DNA from: Leucogyrophana mollusca
Lineage: Eukaryota; Basidiomycota; Agaricomycetes; Boletales
Reading direction: 5' to 3'
DNA length: 47,410 nucleotides
NCBI GenBank assembly: GCA_021014945.1
Contig: MU266546.1
Location: 1 to 47,410 of the forward strand
Positions 10,890-24,000 of the stretch are shown here, piece after piece. Below the pieces are notes generated by a model. It was not told the DNA's origin and did not search any database. It saw nothing but the letters and a program-made list of their open reading frames with translations. The position numbers and the translations under genes are program-made. How positions within the stretch are numbered: the stretch's first letter is position 1; each line of letters opens with the position of its first letter.

Positions 10890-11135
10890 GGAAAATGGCA
10901 GGTCACAGAGCATCAAAACACAAGAATTAGAGGCATATGAACATGAAACTAAAGCCAATGGCAGCACTACGTATGATGAGAAATCAAATCACAGTCAAGG
11001 AAGGTGTAACACAATACTAGTGGCCAGAGTTTGAACCAGAGGAGAGAAGGGCGTGACACCTGGTCACATCGGTCACGGCTGAGCCTGCCTCCAAAAATTA
11101 TCCCTGCAAGCCTGAACACTTGACGTTCACCGATC

Positions 11136-11860
11136 ATGAGTGCTTTTCCTCTTGTCGCCCCGCTGTATCCTGCGGGGAGGGAGCCCCTTCCCCCAGGATT
11201 TACAGAGGAAGACCGCGCCCAGCTAATGCAGGCCAAAAAATACCAAGGCTGGATGACCGCGGGTATGGAATCTTGTGCAGCGAAAACGGTAATTGCAGGT
11301 ATCGGTGGTGAGTGTTTATTGCTCGAGCTTTTCGCGTCTATGAACCATCTAGATTTATTGCTAGAATAACCTATTAGGAATTGGCATTGGTGCATTCTTC
11401 TCGCTAATGTCCGCTTCGTTCGCCTATGAGGATCCATTACTCCGAGAGCGTACTCAGGCCGGAATGAATAACACCCAGAAGGCCAGGGAGATCTTCAAGG
11501 AGATGGGGAGAGGGATGTGGAGAAGCGGTAAGGGGTTCGGAAAAGTCGGTTCGTTGTTTGCTGGGATCGAGTGTGTAATTGAAGGTGTAAGTCTCGCGTT
11601 CTGCTCTGTCGCATAATGCCTATTTAACATTCACAGTATCGAGCGAAAAATGACATGGTTAACCCTGTTGCAGCTGGATTTGTGGCAGGTGGTGTACTAG
11701 CGCGCAATTCAGGACCGAAAGCCGCTTTGGGTGGCGGATTGGCCTTCGCAGCATTTTCAGCCGCCATTGACTTGTTCCTACGGCGAGAGCCTGCAGAGTG
11801 AGTGGTCAGCATTTGTCCAGGTTGAGATGTTATGCTGATGCGGGCTCCAGTGAGGATTGA
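11136..11860 (+). CDS. TIM22: Mitochondrial import inner membrane translocase subunit Tim22
   Basis: Exons 11136-11307, 11378-11586, 11637-11797 and 11851-11860 give 183 aa, normal for fungal Tim22. It belongs to the Tim17/22/23 family: glycine-rich helices ([44 protein letters not shown]), the loop FAYEDP, and [26 protein letters not shown]. Two cysteines, C47 and C123, correspond to the pair that forms the stabilising disulfide in yeast Tim22. It forms the channel that inserts carrier proteins into the inner membrane. The last intron (donor GTGAGT, acceptor CTCCAG) adds only the terminal Asp-Glu-Asp; without it the ORF would stop at 11801 with one residue changed. Start codon is the first ATG in frame and introns are 50-70 bp. 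No sign of damage. Confidence 0.95.
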
Positions 11861-12544
11861 TCTTGCTAGTATATCGGGATCATTTAGACTAACTTATTCA
11901 CTCGTCGGATACCTATCACCGCTTATTCACTGTACATCTGCATTATTGACCTTGCATTTCAGACTCGCAGCTACAATTCGCAGACATAACGGCCCATGAC
12001 ACATCAACCCGGACACGCGGAACTGGTTCGATTCACGTTCGACGTTCCGGGCAGCGGGCCCGGACATTGGTATAAGATTTGGCGCCGAATTGCTGCTCAG
12101 ATACGGGTCCCTCGTAACTTCACTTCCTATCCGGCTGAGTCAACGACTATCATGGATCAATCCTGGGTCATCTTTCCAAAATGCTCTTCCACACCAGACT
12201 CCTCGTGCCACGAGAATTTCCATAAAAGTCGCGACATGCCATACAAAGTGTCCCCTGCACCCCTCTGAGGACATTTTCATCGCTTTTCTCACCTAATTTG
12301 ACCCCCGTCAGTGTGCCTGCAGTATAAAGCTGCTCCATAGGCTCGCTGCCACCCGTTGAGCCAAAGCCCGAGGATGCTATGTTCTCTCCTGGGGTCTCCG
12401 GCTAGGACTGAAATCATAACTCGCGACGAGTTTGAGCCAGGCTAAATCGATTCCATTATGGCCGCCCTCGTATCATAACAAAACATATCCCACAACATTA
12501 ACCCTCCCAATAAAGTACATTTATCAGTCCTTCGTTTGTCCATG
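11861..12544. other. Intergenic between convergent genes
   Basis: 3' flanks of TIM22 and the arrestin-related gene. An ORF at 11996-12268 has no splice support or recognisable motif and is not called. Nothing else seen. Confidence 0.5.
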
Positions 12545-15223
12545 TTATATGTAACTGCGCTGAGGAGCCCTACCGGCAATGCTCTCATACGACGGGGGAG
12601 CTTCCCCAGCCTCACTCTCCTGCCCTGACACCAATCGTTCATACTGGTTGCTGAGGGATGCCACCGTATTTCCGGCCCTTAGTGAGGGCATCGTGAGTGG
12701 GTTAATGGATGTTTGGTTCTCTGCCGATGACGCAGATGAATCTGTCGATCGGTGCGAGGCGACACGGTCGAGGGACTCCCCCGCCTCGTCGAGGTTCGAA
12801 TGCGTCCCACGGAGTTTTCGGAAATCACAAGGACACGCTCTTTGTTTGTCGATAAGATCGCGATCGAGGACCTCGCAGTACCGCGGGAGCGACATCCATT
12901 GTGGAGCACATCGGCACTAACCATCGCGCAGTCAGCTCCGTGTCCAATCACTAAGAAATATGTTGTGTATCTTACCGAAAGAATGTGCACGGGAGTTTGC
13001 ACGACGATGTCGAAAAGCTTCCTTTTCTTAGTCTTCGGGTCGATAGCGCTATCGTCCCCTCGCTCAACTCGGAACACGATCTTGAGGACGTGATTGACCA
13101 TAATGTTACTCCGCTTGTTGCGGTTTGAGAAATTGAGCATCCCGCACGACTCGGGCAGCCGGACCTCGTGGTGGAACGTCCATGGCCCCGGACCCATGAG
13201 CGACGACGCCATTTCAGATTCGTCGTCATCGGGCCCAAGGAGTCGGTAAAAGGGCGATTTTCTGAAGGCATGAGGGTCGTCCGAGGTGATCGGGAGGATT
13301 GGTTGACTGTCGTGGGGAGACTTATCACCGGCGGCTTTAAGCGTGAGGAGCGGAACGCGGTGCACAGGCTGTGAGCGAGCGACGCGCTTCATCTGCGTGT
13401 AGTAGTCCACTCGCTCTGCCGAAAAAAGTATATTAGATTACCGACATTAGAGACCCAGCATTCAATGATGACTTACCATCGAGGTAAACGGAGATCCGGT
13501 GTACTTTGGCTTTCGTAAGAGGCATGATGGTCAGTGTGATGGGCATCACGCCTCCTATGGGGAAGCTTCTCCCGGACACCGCGATCAAATATTGCAGCTG
13601 CGAATCCCACTGTCGTTCGACGATGATGTTGTCTGTGTCTTCTGTATCCTCCTCTCCAGGGCTCGCAACGACCAGCACCTCTCGGGACGCGGTCAGTTTC
13701 GACTTGAACGCCCCGGGTCGATGAACTTCTGCCTTGAGGCGCCACGTCATCGAGCCATGGTCAGCTTCGATAGTTGGCGGCGAATTGTTGGGGATCGTGA
13801 ACGATATCGGGTAGGTGTAAGTGCCTTAAAATAGAATTGTTACTAAGTCTCACTGGCCAAAGACAGTTACAACGTACCTTTCTTAAACTCTTTCCATCCC
13901 TCGCCAGAGTCTTTGTGGTCTTCGCTATCATGACGGAGTACCTTGCCAAGCCCCAGCCCCTTGTGATGCACCTGTACCTGTGCCTCAGAAGCCTTCCCTT
14001 TCCCCTTGTCCAGTTTACGGCCGCGTTCGCCCTCGTGATGCGTATCCTTGACAAGCTCAGGCCGCCGCTCTGAGGCCGTACGTGGAGACTGCGACCGAAC
14101 GCGATCCTTCATCGCATCCAACGCATTCGCAACCGCTGCAAAGGTGAAGCGCGCGTGCTTCCTGCCACGATGTTCGTCGTGCTCCTTCTCCTTCCAAGGA
14201 GAGGTGTTGTCGGAATGGTTTCGTGAGGCGAGACGAGTGGTTTGATTGGACATTGGTTCGTCTTCAGGGACATCTTCGATACTGGGTCTGCGCGATAGCG
14301 CAGGGGAGTAGATGCTGGACGCCGAGGAGCCGCCGTTGGTGTAGCTTGGGGAAAACGCACTATGTGCGCGACTAGGCGGGCCTGCTTTGATATCAGCAAC
14401 TGCGTTCATAGACATAAATAGGGGCTGGGACACGAACTTGGCTGGGGAGCTTCGAGATTGGTTCTCAGTGCACGACGAAGGTCCTCGAGCGTTTGCGCAG
14501 GGTTTTCCTCCCATCGTGCATTGCCGGAGTTAGACGTCGATCCCGAGTGGGAATGCGAGAGCACGGGACGTTGGTCCAGTGAAGGTGGACCGTACGGCGG
14601 GGTAGGCTCGAACTCCCCGCTCTCTTGGTGATGGTGAGATTCACGCCGAAGAATGGAGGCATCGCAGCTGACGCGACGTGACATCTGACCTGCATCCGCC
14701 CTGCGAGGGTCGACACTAGCGCTGCGAAAGGGGATGACAGGAGCCTCAGGTTCATTATGCGGGGTGGAGATGGGACTTCGGTCCAAGGGGGTGCTAATAT
14801 CGTCGTGTTCATGCGCCAGCGACAGGCCGGGTCCTACGGAGGCCGTACGCCTGGAGCTGGGATGCGCAGATGCACGAAAGAAAACAACGGAAGCAGAAAA
14901 GATTTTGTGTTCCTCCGTCACCTCGATGCGACGTGCACCGACACCTACGTGATTCGTATCTACTTCATTACTAGGTGCACTGCAACCATGAGTATAGGCG
15001 GCGTACCTTCAGGCCACGAGGTGGTTGCCTTGCCCTGCAATTCGAGCTCAATGCTTGATATCCTCGTAGGTTTTACGATGTTGAGAGTAAGTAGACCGCG
15101 AACCAAGGCCGGGGACGCCCCGTCCTCGGCACGCCTGCCAGTAGGGTCGGAGGTGCGCAAAAAGACCACAGACTCGGTCAGACGAATCGACAAAGTGTTC
15201 TTGTCATGATGAGACTTGGCCAT
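12545..15223 (-). CDS. Arrestin-related trafficking adaptor (ART) with PY motif
   Basis: Six exons (15223-15007, 14944-14438, 14381-13878, 13824-13477, 13415-12976, 12916-12545), introns 53-62 bp, 795 aa. Arrestin-N begins at once (LSIRLTESVVFLR, RGLLTLNIVKPTRISSIELE, WPEGVGARRIEVTEEHKIF). A disordered Ser/Pro/His-rich insert of about 250 residues follows. The fold resumes at GTYTYPISFTIPNNSPPTIE and GSMTWRLKAEVHRPG, then arrestin-C (RISVYLDERVDYY, WTFHHEVRLPESC, HILSCRCAPQW). PPSY at residues 779-782 is a binding motif for WW domains of Rsp5/Nedd4-type ubiquitin ligases. Such adaptors recruit Rsp5 to plasma-membrane transporters to drive their endocytosis. The basic stretch before GTYTY and the Ser-rich insert are likely phospho-regulated, as in yeast ARTs. 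Cargo cannot be told. Confidence 0.93.
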
Positions 15224-16001
15224 GACGATAAGCGCAATGGTTCTGCAGCCCGATTACGGTATGGAGATTAGTACCACTTCACGATAAGCGTTAGGAGGAA
15301 AACAAGATATGATAGGAAAGATAGAAATGCGAAACGCAGGAAATATATAGGGCAGGATGAATCGTAGAAGCGTCGGACGGGACTTGAGCTGAGGGAGCAG
15401 TGCGGCTCCTTGCTCGGCGGGCTCTAGTCCACCGGTAAGAGAGCAAGGCGGCCACCTCTCTCTAAGCGCAGAGGTATTTTTGGGGCACAGGCAAGATTTT
15501 GGCAGTTCCGAGTCAACCAATCACTTGTCTTTGTACTGCTCCGTGTTCCTGGCCAAAATTACAGGGCACTTTCTGATTCTGGGCTGTCATTCGCTCGGTC
15601 GATCTGTCACTCGGACTCTGTGATCCGCCTACTTGCATGGACAGCGAATGTGAATTTCCGTCAAAATCTGTCCAAATTTTCGTCGGCCGAGAGACAACCT
15701 TCGACATGGCCTCCGCATGCTTACAAGTCACATCAAACCTATCACTCCATCTGCACGTTTGTCCTCACGTTCATGGTATGCATTACAAACTCTGACAGAG
15801 GTTGCCTCGTGATATATGGTATGTACGAACAAAAGATTAAGAAAGGGTATGGTATGTGAGAGTGGAGAGATCGAAGAGATGAGAAATGGACGTTGATAGT
15901 CGATCGCCAAGCGAGTCGACATATGTATGTATCGATGCAACGGACCACGGTTGCCTGGACCGGCTTTCTGTCATCTACCGCGCGCTGAGGTACCACAGTC
16001 A
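15224..16001. other. Intergenic
   Basis: Contains the promoter of the arrestin-related gene and the 3' flank of membrane-protein copy B. Several short ORFs on both strands lack splice support. No feature recognised. Confidence 0.5.
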
Positions 16002-17177
16002 TCACGATACCACCAAGGTGAGCATGGCGAGCACAGCAGCGCCCAAACAGGCCGTCGCAAACACGCTGACCTCGATAGGCTGCAGGGCCCAGGCATACAG
16101 TATGATCCCCATTATCGCAAGGACAAACCCGGTGGCCGCCAAGAGGATGCACAGCGTATGGAACCGGCTCAGTAAATGGGACGATTGTGTTGAGGTGATG
16201 TTCCACCGGAATGGCCCGACCTGCTCAATATGAGGGTTCTTGGAAAAGATGGGAGGCTCAGCTGGAGTAGACCCCGACCGCAGGTTACGACCTTGGCTGT
16301 CTGAACTGTCACTCCTGGCGGTGACTGGCGAACTATTCTCATGCATCATCGGTCCCGGTCCCTCCGGATCTGAGGCATCCCGCTCAACGCTTTTGACTCT
16401 AAGGGAACCACCAAGAGGGGAAGAGACAACCTGGATGCCTTCCATCATCAACTCTTCTTTTGTAGCTTCCTTGAGCTTATATCTGATTATAAGGAACGCC
16501 GCTAAGAACGATAGGACCGCTGTGCGTGCATTGCAGTGAGTATCCGAACCTTTATTTCATCCAGGCAGCTCAACATACCAGCGTAGACATGCAGGATGAG
16601 GGCACCCATCAAACCTGCATTGGACGCTTTGAGGACGAGATTGCTGGAGTCTGCATCGCTGGTGCCTGCATCACGACTGGGCGTAGTGTTCACTAGCATC
16701 CCGGCTTCGATCGACGCGAAGAAAGTTGTCTGGGATAGAGGTCCACATAAATCATCGCTGCTGGCACGATGAATAGATCTCGACTCACGATGACGCTGAT
16801 CAGCTGCAGTCGTTCTTGCCATGAATTGACAAGGTCCCTCATCGCCTTCTTGCGCGCCTTCTCGTCGGCCTCATCCTGATCTTTCTGTGTACCTACAGGG
16901 AATGCAATGAATTCCGTATCCAGCGAAGTGTTGGACGACGTACGTTTCCTGCCCGGCGGCGGGTATATCTCTATGCCGGGCTGATCATCATCCCCAATAT
17001 TGTGTCTCGTCGTCATCATCAATCTCATAAGTGCGCTGGAGGGCTCGGTGTGCGCTCGGGGGACACCACTGTTAACTCGTAAAGGCTCTATATGTGGAAG
17101 ATGTCCCAATCAGCATCATTGGATTGGCTTCAGCATAGGAAGGACGAACCGTTAGCGTGGACGTTCCTCGAGGCCAT
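16002..17177 (-). CDS. Multi-pass membrane protein, Agaricomycete family (copy B)
   Basis: Exons 17177-17150, 17087-16789, 16729-16579 and 16519-16002, introns 59-62 bp, 331 aa. Domain order equals copy A: polar N-terminus with a charged segment (DEADEKARKKAMRDL), core motif NSWQERLQLISVITTFFASIEAG, SNAGLMGALILHVYAA, VLSFLAAFLIIRYKL, a polar linker of about 110 residues and two C-terminal helices (LLAATGFVLAIMGIILYAW, VFATACLGAAVLAM). Introns 2 and 3 fall at the same codons as in copy A. The first intron uses a weaker donor (GTTCGT), so the nine-residue first exon is the least certain part. Same orientation as copy A, 5.6 kb away, with TIM22 and the ART gene between. Confidence 0.8.
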
Positions 17178-18363
17178 GTCGTCGTTAGTGGTGCGGATTA
17201 TTAGTGCTTGAAAGTAGAGTTTAATGAGGGAGATGGGGAGGGTCAGGGTCCCAGAAGAAACCCAGTATAATTATAGGCGATTCTCAGACGCCAAGATGTT
17301 CTTACGTCCATTTTGTCTCCATCTTTGCCGCTGATTCAGGATTGATGGCAGCATCGCTTCGCCCGTCAGCTGAGCGTCTATTCCCTGGCCAGTTGACTCG
17401 GATGTGGGGTAAGGGAAGAGTAGGGCCAGTACTTCGAGGGAGTGGAACCATTCAGGAAGGACATAGCTCCACGCCGTCGGCGGTGCCGAAAGCGCCGTTG
17501 GAGTGTGCAAATGTCGCTAGGATGGCAAGGGAACAGCAACTTAGTGACGCCAAGCACGTTCAATTTGGCCAGCGCCTGCGGCCAACTTTCAACATCCCAC
17601 GACGGCTTGGCCACGATTCGGATCACCATAGCCTGTGCAGCATAGGTGACACACGAAGAGCCATACGCAGAATCGGCGTCAACTCGATTCCGATTCCGTG
17701 GTAGAAATGGCTCCATGAATCACAATTCTCATTGTCCATTCACCACGGATTCATCACCAAAATTGCAGAACGTAGATATGGCCATATATACGCATATAAT
17801 ACATGTCACAGGTGTAACATATATCACGACGTGGTCCTCGACGTCTGGCAATAGAGAAATTCCCAGTTTATGATATTGTGACGTCTACCTTGCAGGACGC
17901 CGCCACCTGACAACGCGTTATCAACGAGATATTGCACGATATATGTATATCATCATGGTATAGTAATACATATGTATTAATGGAATCGAATTTCTAGAGA
18001 GTGGTGATGAGTGACTGTCTGGGTGATGGTACTAGGTCGACATGGGGGGTCCGTGAGCGTTGCGAGAACAGTAAACATCAATATTGTAAGTACGGCGAGA
18101 GGATACGAGGAGAACAAACATGAAGGCAGGTGTAGTGCCAGTGATTCGAACAGCGCGAGACGAGCAGAGTCTTCTGCGAGGTGAGTCGTGCAAAGGTGTG
18201 AGGCGTTGGGCCCTTGGGAATCCGGAAAACGCGAGAGGGTGGTGCAAGAGGGTCGAGAAGTGCCGGCAGAGAATGGGAGGCGGGAGATCATCGTGATGGC
18301 AGCCTTGTGGAGTAAGTTTGAATCAGTGACGAGCGAGGAACAGAGCTGTATCATACCTACTAA
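17178..18363. other. Intergenic, AT-rich toward the right
   Basis: No exon with splice support found. ORFs at 17342-17704 (+) and 17378-17716 (-) overlap each other and show no motif. 17750-18000 is AT-rich with ATATG-type words. Confidence 0.45.
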
Positions 18364-20582
18364 CTATTTTTTCCTCGTCTTCCTCAAACGCGAGGCGGGA
18401 GCTTGCTTGGCGCTTGGCTTCTGCTTGCGTTTCGTGGGTTTCTGTAGTTCGTCCTCGGAGGTGAGAGAACTTTCGTCACTGTCGTCCTCGGCGGTCTTTG
18501 GGGTTGGGAGGGCCGTGGCCTTGCGCTTTCGCGTTTGCGTGGGCACGGGGGGCACGGGGGGTGGCGTTATGGGCCTCGGGTCCTCCTTCTGCTTACCTTT
18601 CGCCACAGCAGACTTGGCGGTTGTAGCGTTTGGAGTCGGGGGACCATCACCAGGGCCGTTGGGAGTGCCAGTGAGCTCCGGGGGTGCCGCCGTGGGCTTA
18701 GCGTTGCCAGGGGGTGCTTGGGCTATTGGCGTTGGCGATTCAGAGTTGGCGAGTGGCGAGGTTGGGGCTGGGGTGGCCGACAAAGGCTGGTAATCGAGTG
18801 GCTTGTCGACGGGGGATGAAGGTGGCGGTGGGTTGGAGACGGCAGCGGCACGCGCAGCCAGCTGTGCTTGCATCAATGCCATATCGTCGTCGGCGTCGTC
18901 TTCAGCGTCGAGAGGAGTGGCATTGTTGCCTTTTTCGTCTCCGAACAATGACCTGTACTTTGAGCTCATCGCATGGTGAAGAGATCAACAAAACTTACTT
19001 ATTGAAACGTGCGAGAATTGACTTCGCCCAGTCCTTATCGCCCAAGTGCCGAAGCAGATGCACAATCCTGTAATAAAATTCACGGTAGTTAAAGTTAGCG
19101 TCGATTTCTTTCCATTTATCGAGTGAGCTGATGGCAAAGCGACCCTAGAAAGACATGTCAAAGTGTAAGTAGTATGAGGCATATACCTGACTGACCTGTA
19201 CCACAGCGTAAGCGACATGTTCTGCGTGGACCTCTGTCATGCCGTGAATCTTGGCGTTGTTAGGACGCGTGCCCGCTGAGTCGCTGTTTGATAGCGCGGA
19301 GGATGGGGATGTACATATATGCTTAAGAATCTGCGTGAAATCAGTATTTATCGTACAAAGTAAAACATGTTCGAACGCACCCGTTCGGGGAGATATCCCT
19401 CTAACAGACCTTCGACAATGTTGGTGGCGTCGAAGTTCTCGCCAGGCACGTCACCAGAATACAAGAAGGCTGGGTATTGGGAGGCGGTGACTTTGATGGT
19501 GCCATTCAGAAGCTTTGCGCGGGTTCTACGAAAGTGTCAAGGAGAAAGACGAGAACAAATGTCCTACATACTCTTTCGGGTCCTTGATGTAATCTTGTAA
19601 GTGCTTCACATTGATCATGAGTGCACAGAGTTCGGGATGGTTGAATCCCATCTTGTCGCGTGACTTGACATCGACGGGCGGATTGATGAGCTTCACGTTG
19701 GGATGTGGCGCGGCGTAGCGCCCGATCTGCGCCTTGATGCGCGAGGAGTCCTCGGACCGAGTATGAGATATCATATCTTGCATCTGTGGGGAGTACACGT
19801 GAGTGCGGGGGCATCAATGATTGGGTTACTTACCTCGGATATTAACTCCTCGAGCTGCTCCTGTTTCTTTTTCTTTCCTACCAGCTCGCCAAGGTATGGT
19901 GCGTTGTCCATGATATACCTATATGTGCGCTGGTAACGTTCCTGGGTCTCCTTGTCGCTATAAGAGGAAAAAGCAGCGCATACATACACTTTCCTGGCGA
20001 GCTGCTGACCATATTTGCACTTACATTTTAGATAGAATCTTAACTCGCGTAGATTTCACGTTTTCATCCTCAGAGTCGCTGTCCTGTTCCGCGGCTTCTT
20101 GTTCTTCGAGAAGGAAGCAGACTTTGATGACTGTTTTCAGATCACAAAACATATCCAGGGCACGAGGTATCCAGCGTGCAACCTGGATACACTGATCGCG
20201 ACCAGACAGGACCTTCCGACCAGATTTTCTGAGAGACTGTCAGTATATGGTAACATTTTCTAAGAAAAGCTCACCGGTTAGAACGTTTTGTTGATTTTCT
20301 GCCCCGATCATCACTTGTCCTATTTGAAAACCCAATCTCAGCGCTGATTAGGGAGAGCCAGGTGGACGGATCACACCTGGCCTTTTTAGCCTTTCTTTCG
20401 TCCTTATTGGACGCGTTAAACGCGTCAGATGCATCTTGTCCGTGCTTCGCGGGGTTCTTGGATTGAGGTGGAGAGGTGCCAGGGGGAGAAACTGAGGTCC
20501 CGGGATTGCTGTATTGACTGCTCCTCGTAGAATTACTACTAGAACTATCAGAATGCACAGAGGGGCTTCGTTTACGAGCCAT
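18364..20582 (-). CDS. DUF6698 family protein with basic Pro-rich tail
   Basis: Eight exons (20582-20275, 20228-20025, 19957-19834, 19783-19572, 19525-19381, 19330-19196, 19144-18999, 18952-18364), introns 46-67 bp, 620 aa. The N-terminus is Ser/Lys-rich (MARKRSPSVHSDSSSS). The core reads ARWIPRALDMFCDLKTVIK, YRYIMDNAPYLGELVG, AAPHPNVKLINPPVDVKSR, FLYSGDVPGENFDATNIVEG, HICTSPSSALSNSDSAG, HVAYAVVQGRFAISS and NYREFYYRIVHLL, which I recognise as DUF6698, a family limited to basidiomycetes. About 190 C-terminal residues are Pro/Ala-rich and end in nuclear-localisation-like basic clusters (TRKRKATAL, KPTKRKQKP, SRLRKTRKK). No function is known; a nuclear location is inferred. Intron 7 is modelled with the TACAG acceptor (46 bp); a 34-bp alternative also keeps frame. 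Confidence 0.82.
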
Positions 20583-21070
20583 GATAGTGGTACAAGGCCA
20601 AGGGGTGCGAAACCATGCAGGAGAGCTGCACTGATTCCTCCTAGTAAACCGTGGGAACATCGCGATGCGTTGCAGCGCGATTGCTTCTTGCACGCTCTAA
20701 CAGTCCACCGCTCACTGAGGGACACTTCGTTTCTGATCATCCCAAGCCCAAGGTATGTCTGACACTTGCAGTAACCCCGATACCATCTCTGAGCTCCCGG
20801 AGAGCACCCCCACACCCTAAATACAAGCCTTGAAGGAGTTCTGGGGTTGTCTGGTATGTATTTTCGACTTTCGCAGTCGCAGATGATCTCTGACCTTTAT
20901 GTTTAGTTGATTATCATCTGTACCCTATCGTTTTGGCTTGACAATATACCCATTTGTGCCTGCCCTGTTATGAATTTGGTGCCGGCCATTTGAGATAAGT
21001 ATATGCATCTGCAAGCTCGAGTCATCCCTTCCCATCCCCCGCTTTCTCCCTGTCCAACAACGTGTTTGCT
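20583..21070. promoter_or_regulatory. Shared upstream region of DUF6698 gene and Plavaka transposase
   Basis: The two genes are transcribed away from this 488-bp stretch. It contains TATA-like CTAAATACAA near 20816. If the transposon ends lie here, one should be between about 20600 and 21060, but I could not identify a terminal inverted repeat by eye. Confidence 0.4.
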
Positions 21071-24000
21071 ATGGACATGAGTCTACCTTGTCTCGGCTGT
21101 GACCGCTCATTCAAAACTCAGAGGGAGCTTTCGGGTCATGCAGGCCAATGTGAAGGCAACCGGATGCAAACTAACCGTTTATTTGAGCAGAAACGAAAAT
21201 CAGACAAGAAGAAGAAGAAGAAGCCAAAGAGGGCACGGCTAGAGAAAATAGAGGACGAAGAGATCACCCATGAAGTCCCAATGGATGTTGACGACGAAAT
21301 GGCACCACAGATAGACGCATGTATATATTTACTATTGACTACATTTAACTCACACTCTCGTAGGAAGATTACATGGTCGCAGGACCATCTGGTATGGCGG
21401 GATCCCCTCTCCCACCTGCACCGGATGCAGGACCTTCCGTTGTGTCCAAACGTTCGGGACGTGGTGTTCGCATGCCAGCCCGCTTCGCCGATTTCCTTCC
21501 TGGGAGTGCCACTCACCTTGCTCACATGCCTCCCAGCAATCGGCAGCAGCGTGGTCGTGTTCAAGAGCCACAGTATATGCCGGCCGAACCACCCGACCTG
21601 GATGAAGAGCCTGTGGACGAAGAGCCAGCACCCGCACCACATCTTCTCGTTCCCTACGAAACACGGCCTGACTCCATGGGCCTATATCGTGTCTACTCTG
21701 CTCATCCGACACTTGTACCCCCCGATAACACAACATTGAACAATGTCTGTGATGCACCTGCCCTCGAAGCTGGAGAACACCCTGGTGCGAAGGCAGCTGG
21801 GGTACTTAGCGGCTTACCATCATCAGAAATCGGACCAGACGAGCTCTTTGCTCCGTTTACCAACCCAAGCTGTGGCCTTCTGATGGCTTGGCACTATTCA
21901 GGGAGTAACGACAAGTCCACTATCGAACTAGATCGACTTTCGGCCTTCCTTCAAGATCCCCTCTTCGACCCGAAGGATCTTCCAGGTTTTAATCATGCCC
22001 GTGAGGCCAAACTCCTCGACAATTACCTTAAGAACAAAGCAAATCCATTCCGCGAAGAAAACGGCTGGCAACGATCGACTGTCAGGATCCGTTTTCCCAA
22101 GGAGCGCACTACCTGGCCGTCAGAGACGGATGCACCTGAGTTGGAGATCCCAAACGTACTTCATCGATCCCTTAGCGACATCATTACCTCTGTTTTCCAG
22201 GACGACGTCTCTACGACATTCCATATGACACCCTTTCGTCAATATTGGAAGGTGTCAGAGGAACGCACAATTGAAGTCTTTTCTGAGGCCTACACATCCT
22301 CTCCCATGCTCGACGCATACGAAGAAATCAATGCATTGCCGAGAGAGCCTGGCGACGATCTTGAACGTGTCGTTGCGTCTCTCATGCTCTGGTCGGATTC
22401 TACTCACCTCACCAGCTTTGGAGACGCATCAATGTGGCCGTTCTATCTGTTCTTCGGCAATCAGTCAAAATATACTCGAGTAAAACCCACCGCCCCAGCT
22501 TGCCACCATGTAGCATATATTCCTACGGTACGTTTGATCATTCATTTCATTGCGTGACACTTAAAACATCTATGCTAGCTCCCAGACGACATTCAAGACA
22601 CCTACGTATCCATGTTCGGCACATCAGCAACCAGTGACGTGCTCACACACTGCAAACGCGAACTCTTTCACGCAATCTGGATGCTTCTCCTCGACGACAA
22701 GTTCATGCACGCATACCGGCATGGAATTGTGGTTCGTTGTGGGGATGGCATCACACGAAGGATATTCCCCCGCTTTTTTACTTACTCAGCTGATTATCCC
22801 GAAAAGTGAGGGTGTTTATTTGCAGACGGTGATAGTTATACTGATATTTTCTTACAGGATTCTCCTCGCAACAATCAAGTTCCTAGGAAAATGTCTGTGT
22901 CCCCGCTGTCTCGTGAAGAAGTCGGACGTTCCAAAGATGGGTACTGTGTACGATATGAAGCAGCGTCACACACAGCAGCGAGTTGACAGCGAGGCACGAC
23001 GCCGGCATGTCAAGGAGGCGCGTGACCTGATTTTTGAACTGGGCGCTGCAGTCGACGGGACTCGTGTCAAGGCGATTCTGGACGAGTACTCCTACGTACC
23101 CGTGGTTGCAAGTATCTCCACTAACTCATCCTCGACGTCATGCTCACTCACACGCAATGCAGAACGCTTTCTCCGAGCGCCTTTTCGAATTCGATTTCGA
23201 TGTCTTCTCTATGCTTGTGGTCGACCAACTTCACGAGTTCGAGATCGGTGTCTGGAAAGCAATATTTACACACCTCATGCGGATACTTGTTGCCGTTGGG
23301 GGCGACGTGATTCAGGAACTGAATAAGCGGTGCGTATACCCACAATATCAATCCATGGCGCATCTGAACAGCACCATAGTTATCGAAGTGTGCCCACATT
23401 TGGACGAGGGACCATCCGACGCTTTCATAGAAACGCATCCGCAATGAAACGAATGGCAGCGCGGGACTTTGAAGATCTCTTGCAGGTAAGCTTTCACGCT
23501 TTTTAATCTCGATATCACGTCTAAGTGATTACAGTGCGCCATGCCAGTCTTCGAACACCTATTGGACAAGTCACACAACACGATACTTCTCGACCTTCTG
23601 TTCGAGTTGGGTACCTGGCATGCCTACGCAAAACTTCGCTTACACACGGACGACACACTCACTTTCTTCGACGCCACTACAATCAGTCTTGGGCAAACTG
23701 TACGCAAGTTCCAGCACACAATTTGTGACCACTACGACACAAGAGAGCTTCCACAAGAGTACGCTGCGCGTGGCCGTCGTACATCTGCCCTCGCCTCCAA
23801 GCAAGCACAGTCTGGTCACGAGAAGAACCCCGAGAGCAAAACCAAACGAACAGGGCCGAAACGAAAGAAATTAAACTTGAATACATACAAGTACCATGCA
23901 CTTGGCGATTATCCCAACACAATCCGTCGAATGGGCACGACAGATAGCTACTCAACTCAGACGGTATGTGCTTTACTGTAGGGTGTTTTAGTCCTCTGAC

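Noticed and set aside
11996..12268. 90-aa plus-strand ORF downstream of TIM22
   Set aside because: No motif, no splice support, and an overlapping ORF in another frame (12090-12296); likely chance.
14757..15209. 150-aa plus-strand ORF
   Set aside because: Antisense to exons 1-2 of the arrestin-related gene, whose frame, domain and PY motif are clear.
17342..17716. Overlapping ORFs on both strands
   Set aside because: They exclude each other, show no motif, and are not linked to any exon.
18188..18793. 201-aa plus-strand ORF, Gly/Val-rich
   Set aside because: Exact antisense of the last DUF6698 exon, which has splice support, family similarity and a coherent Pro/Lys-rich composition; the plus-strand ORF is its shadow.
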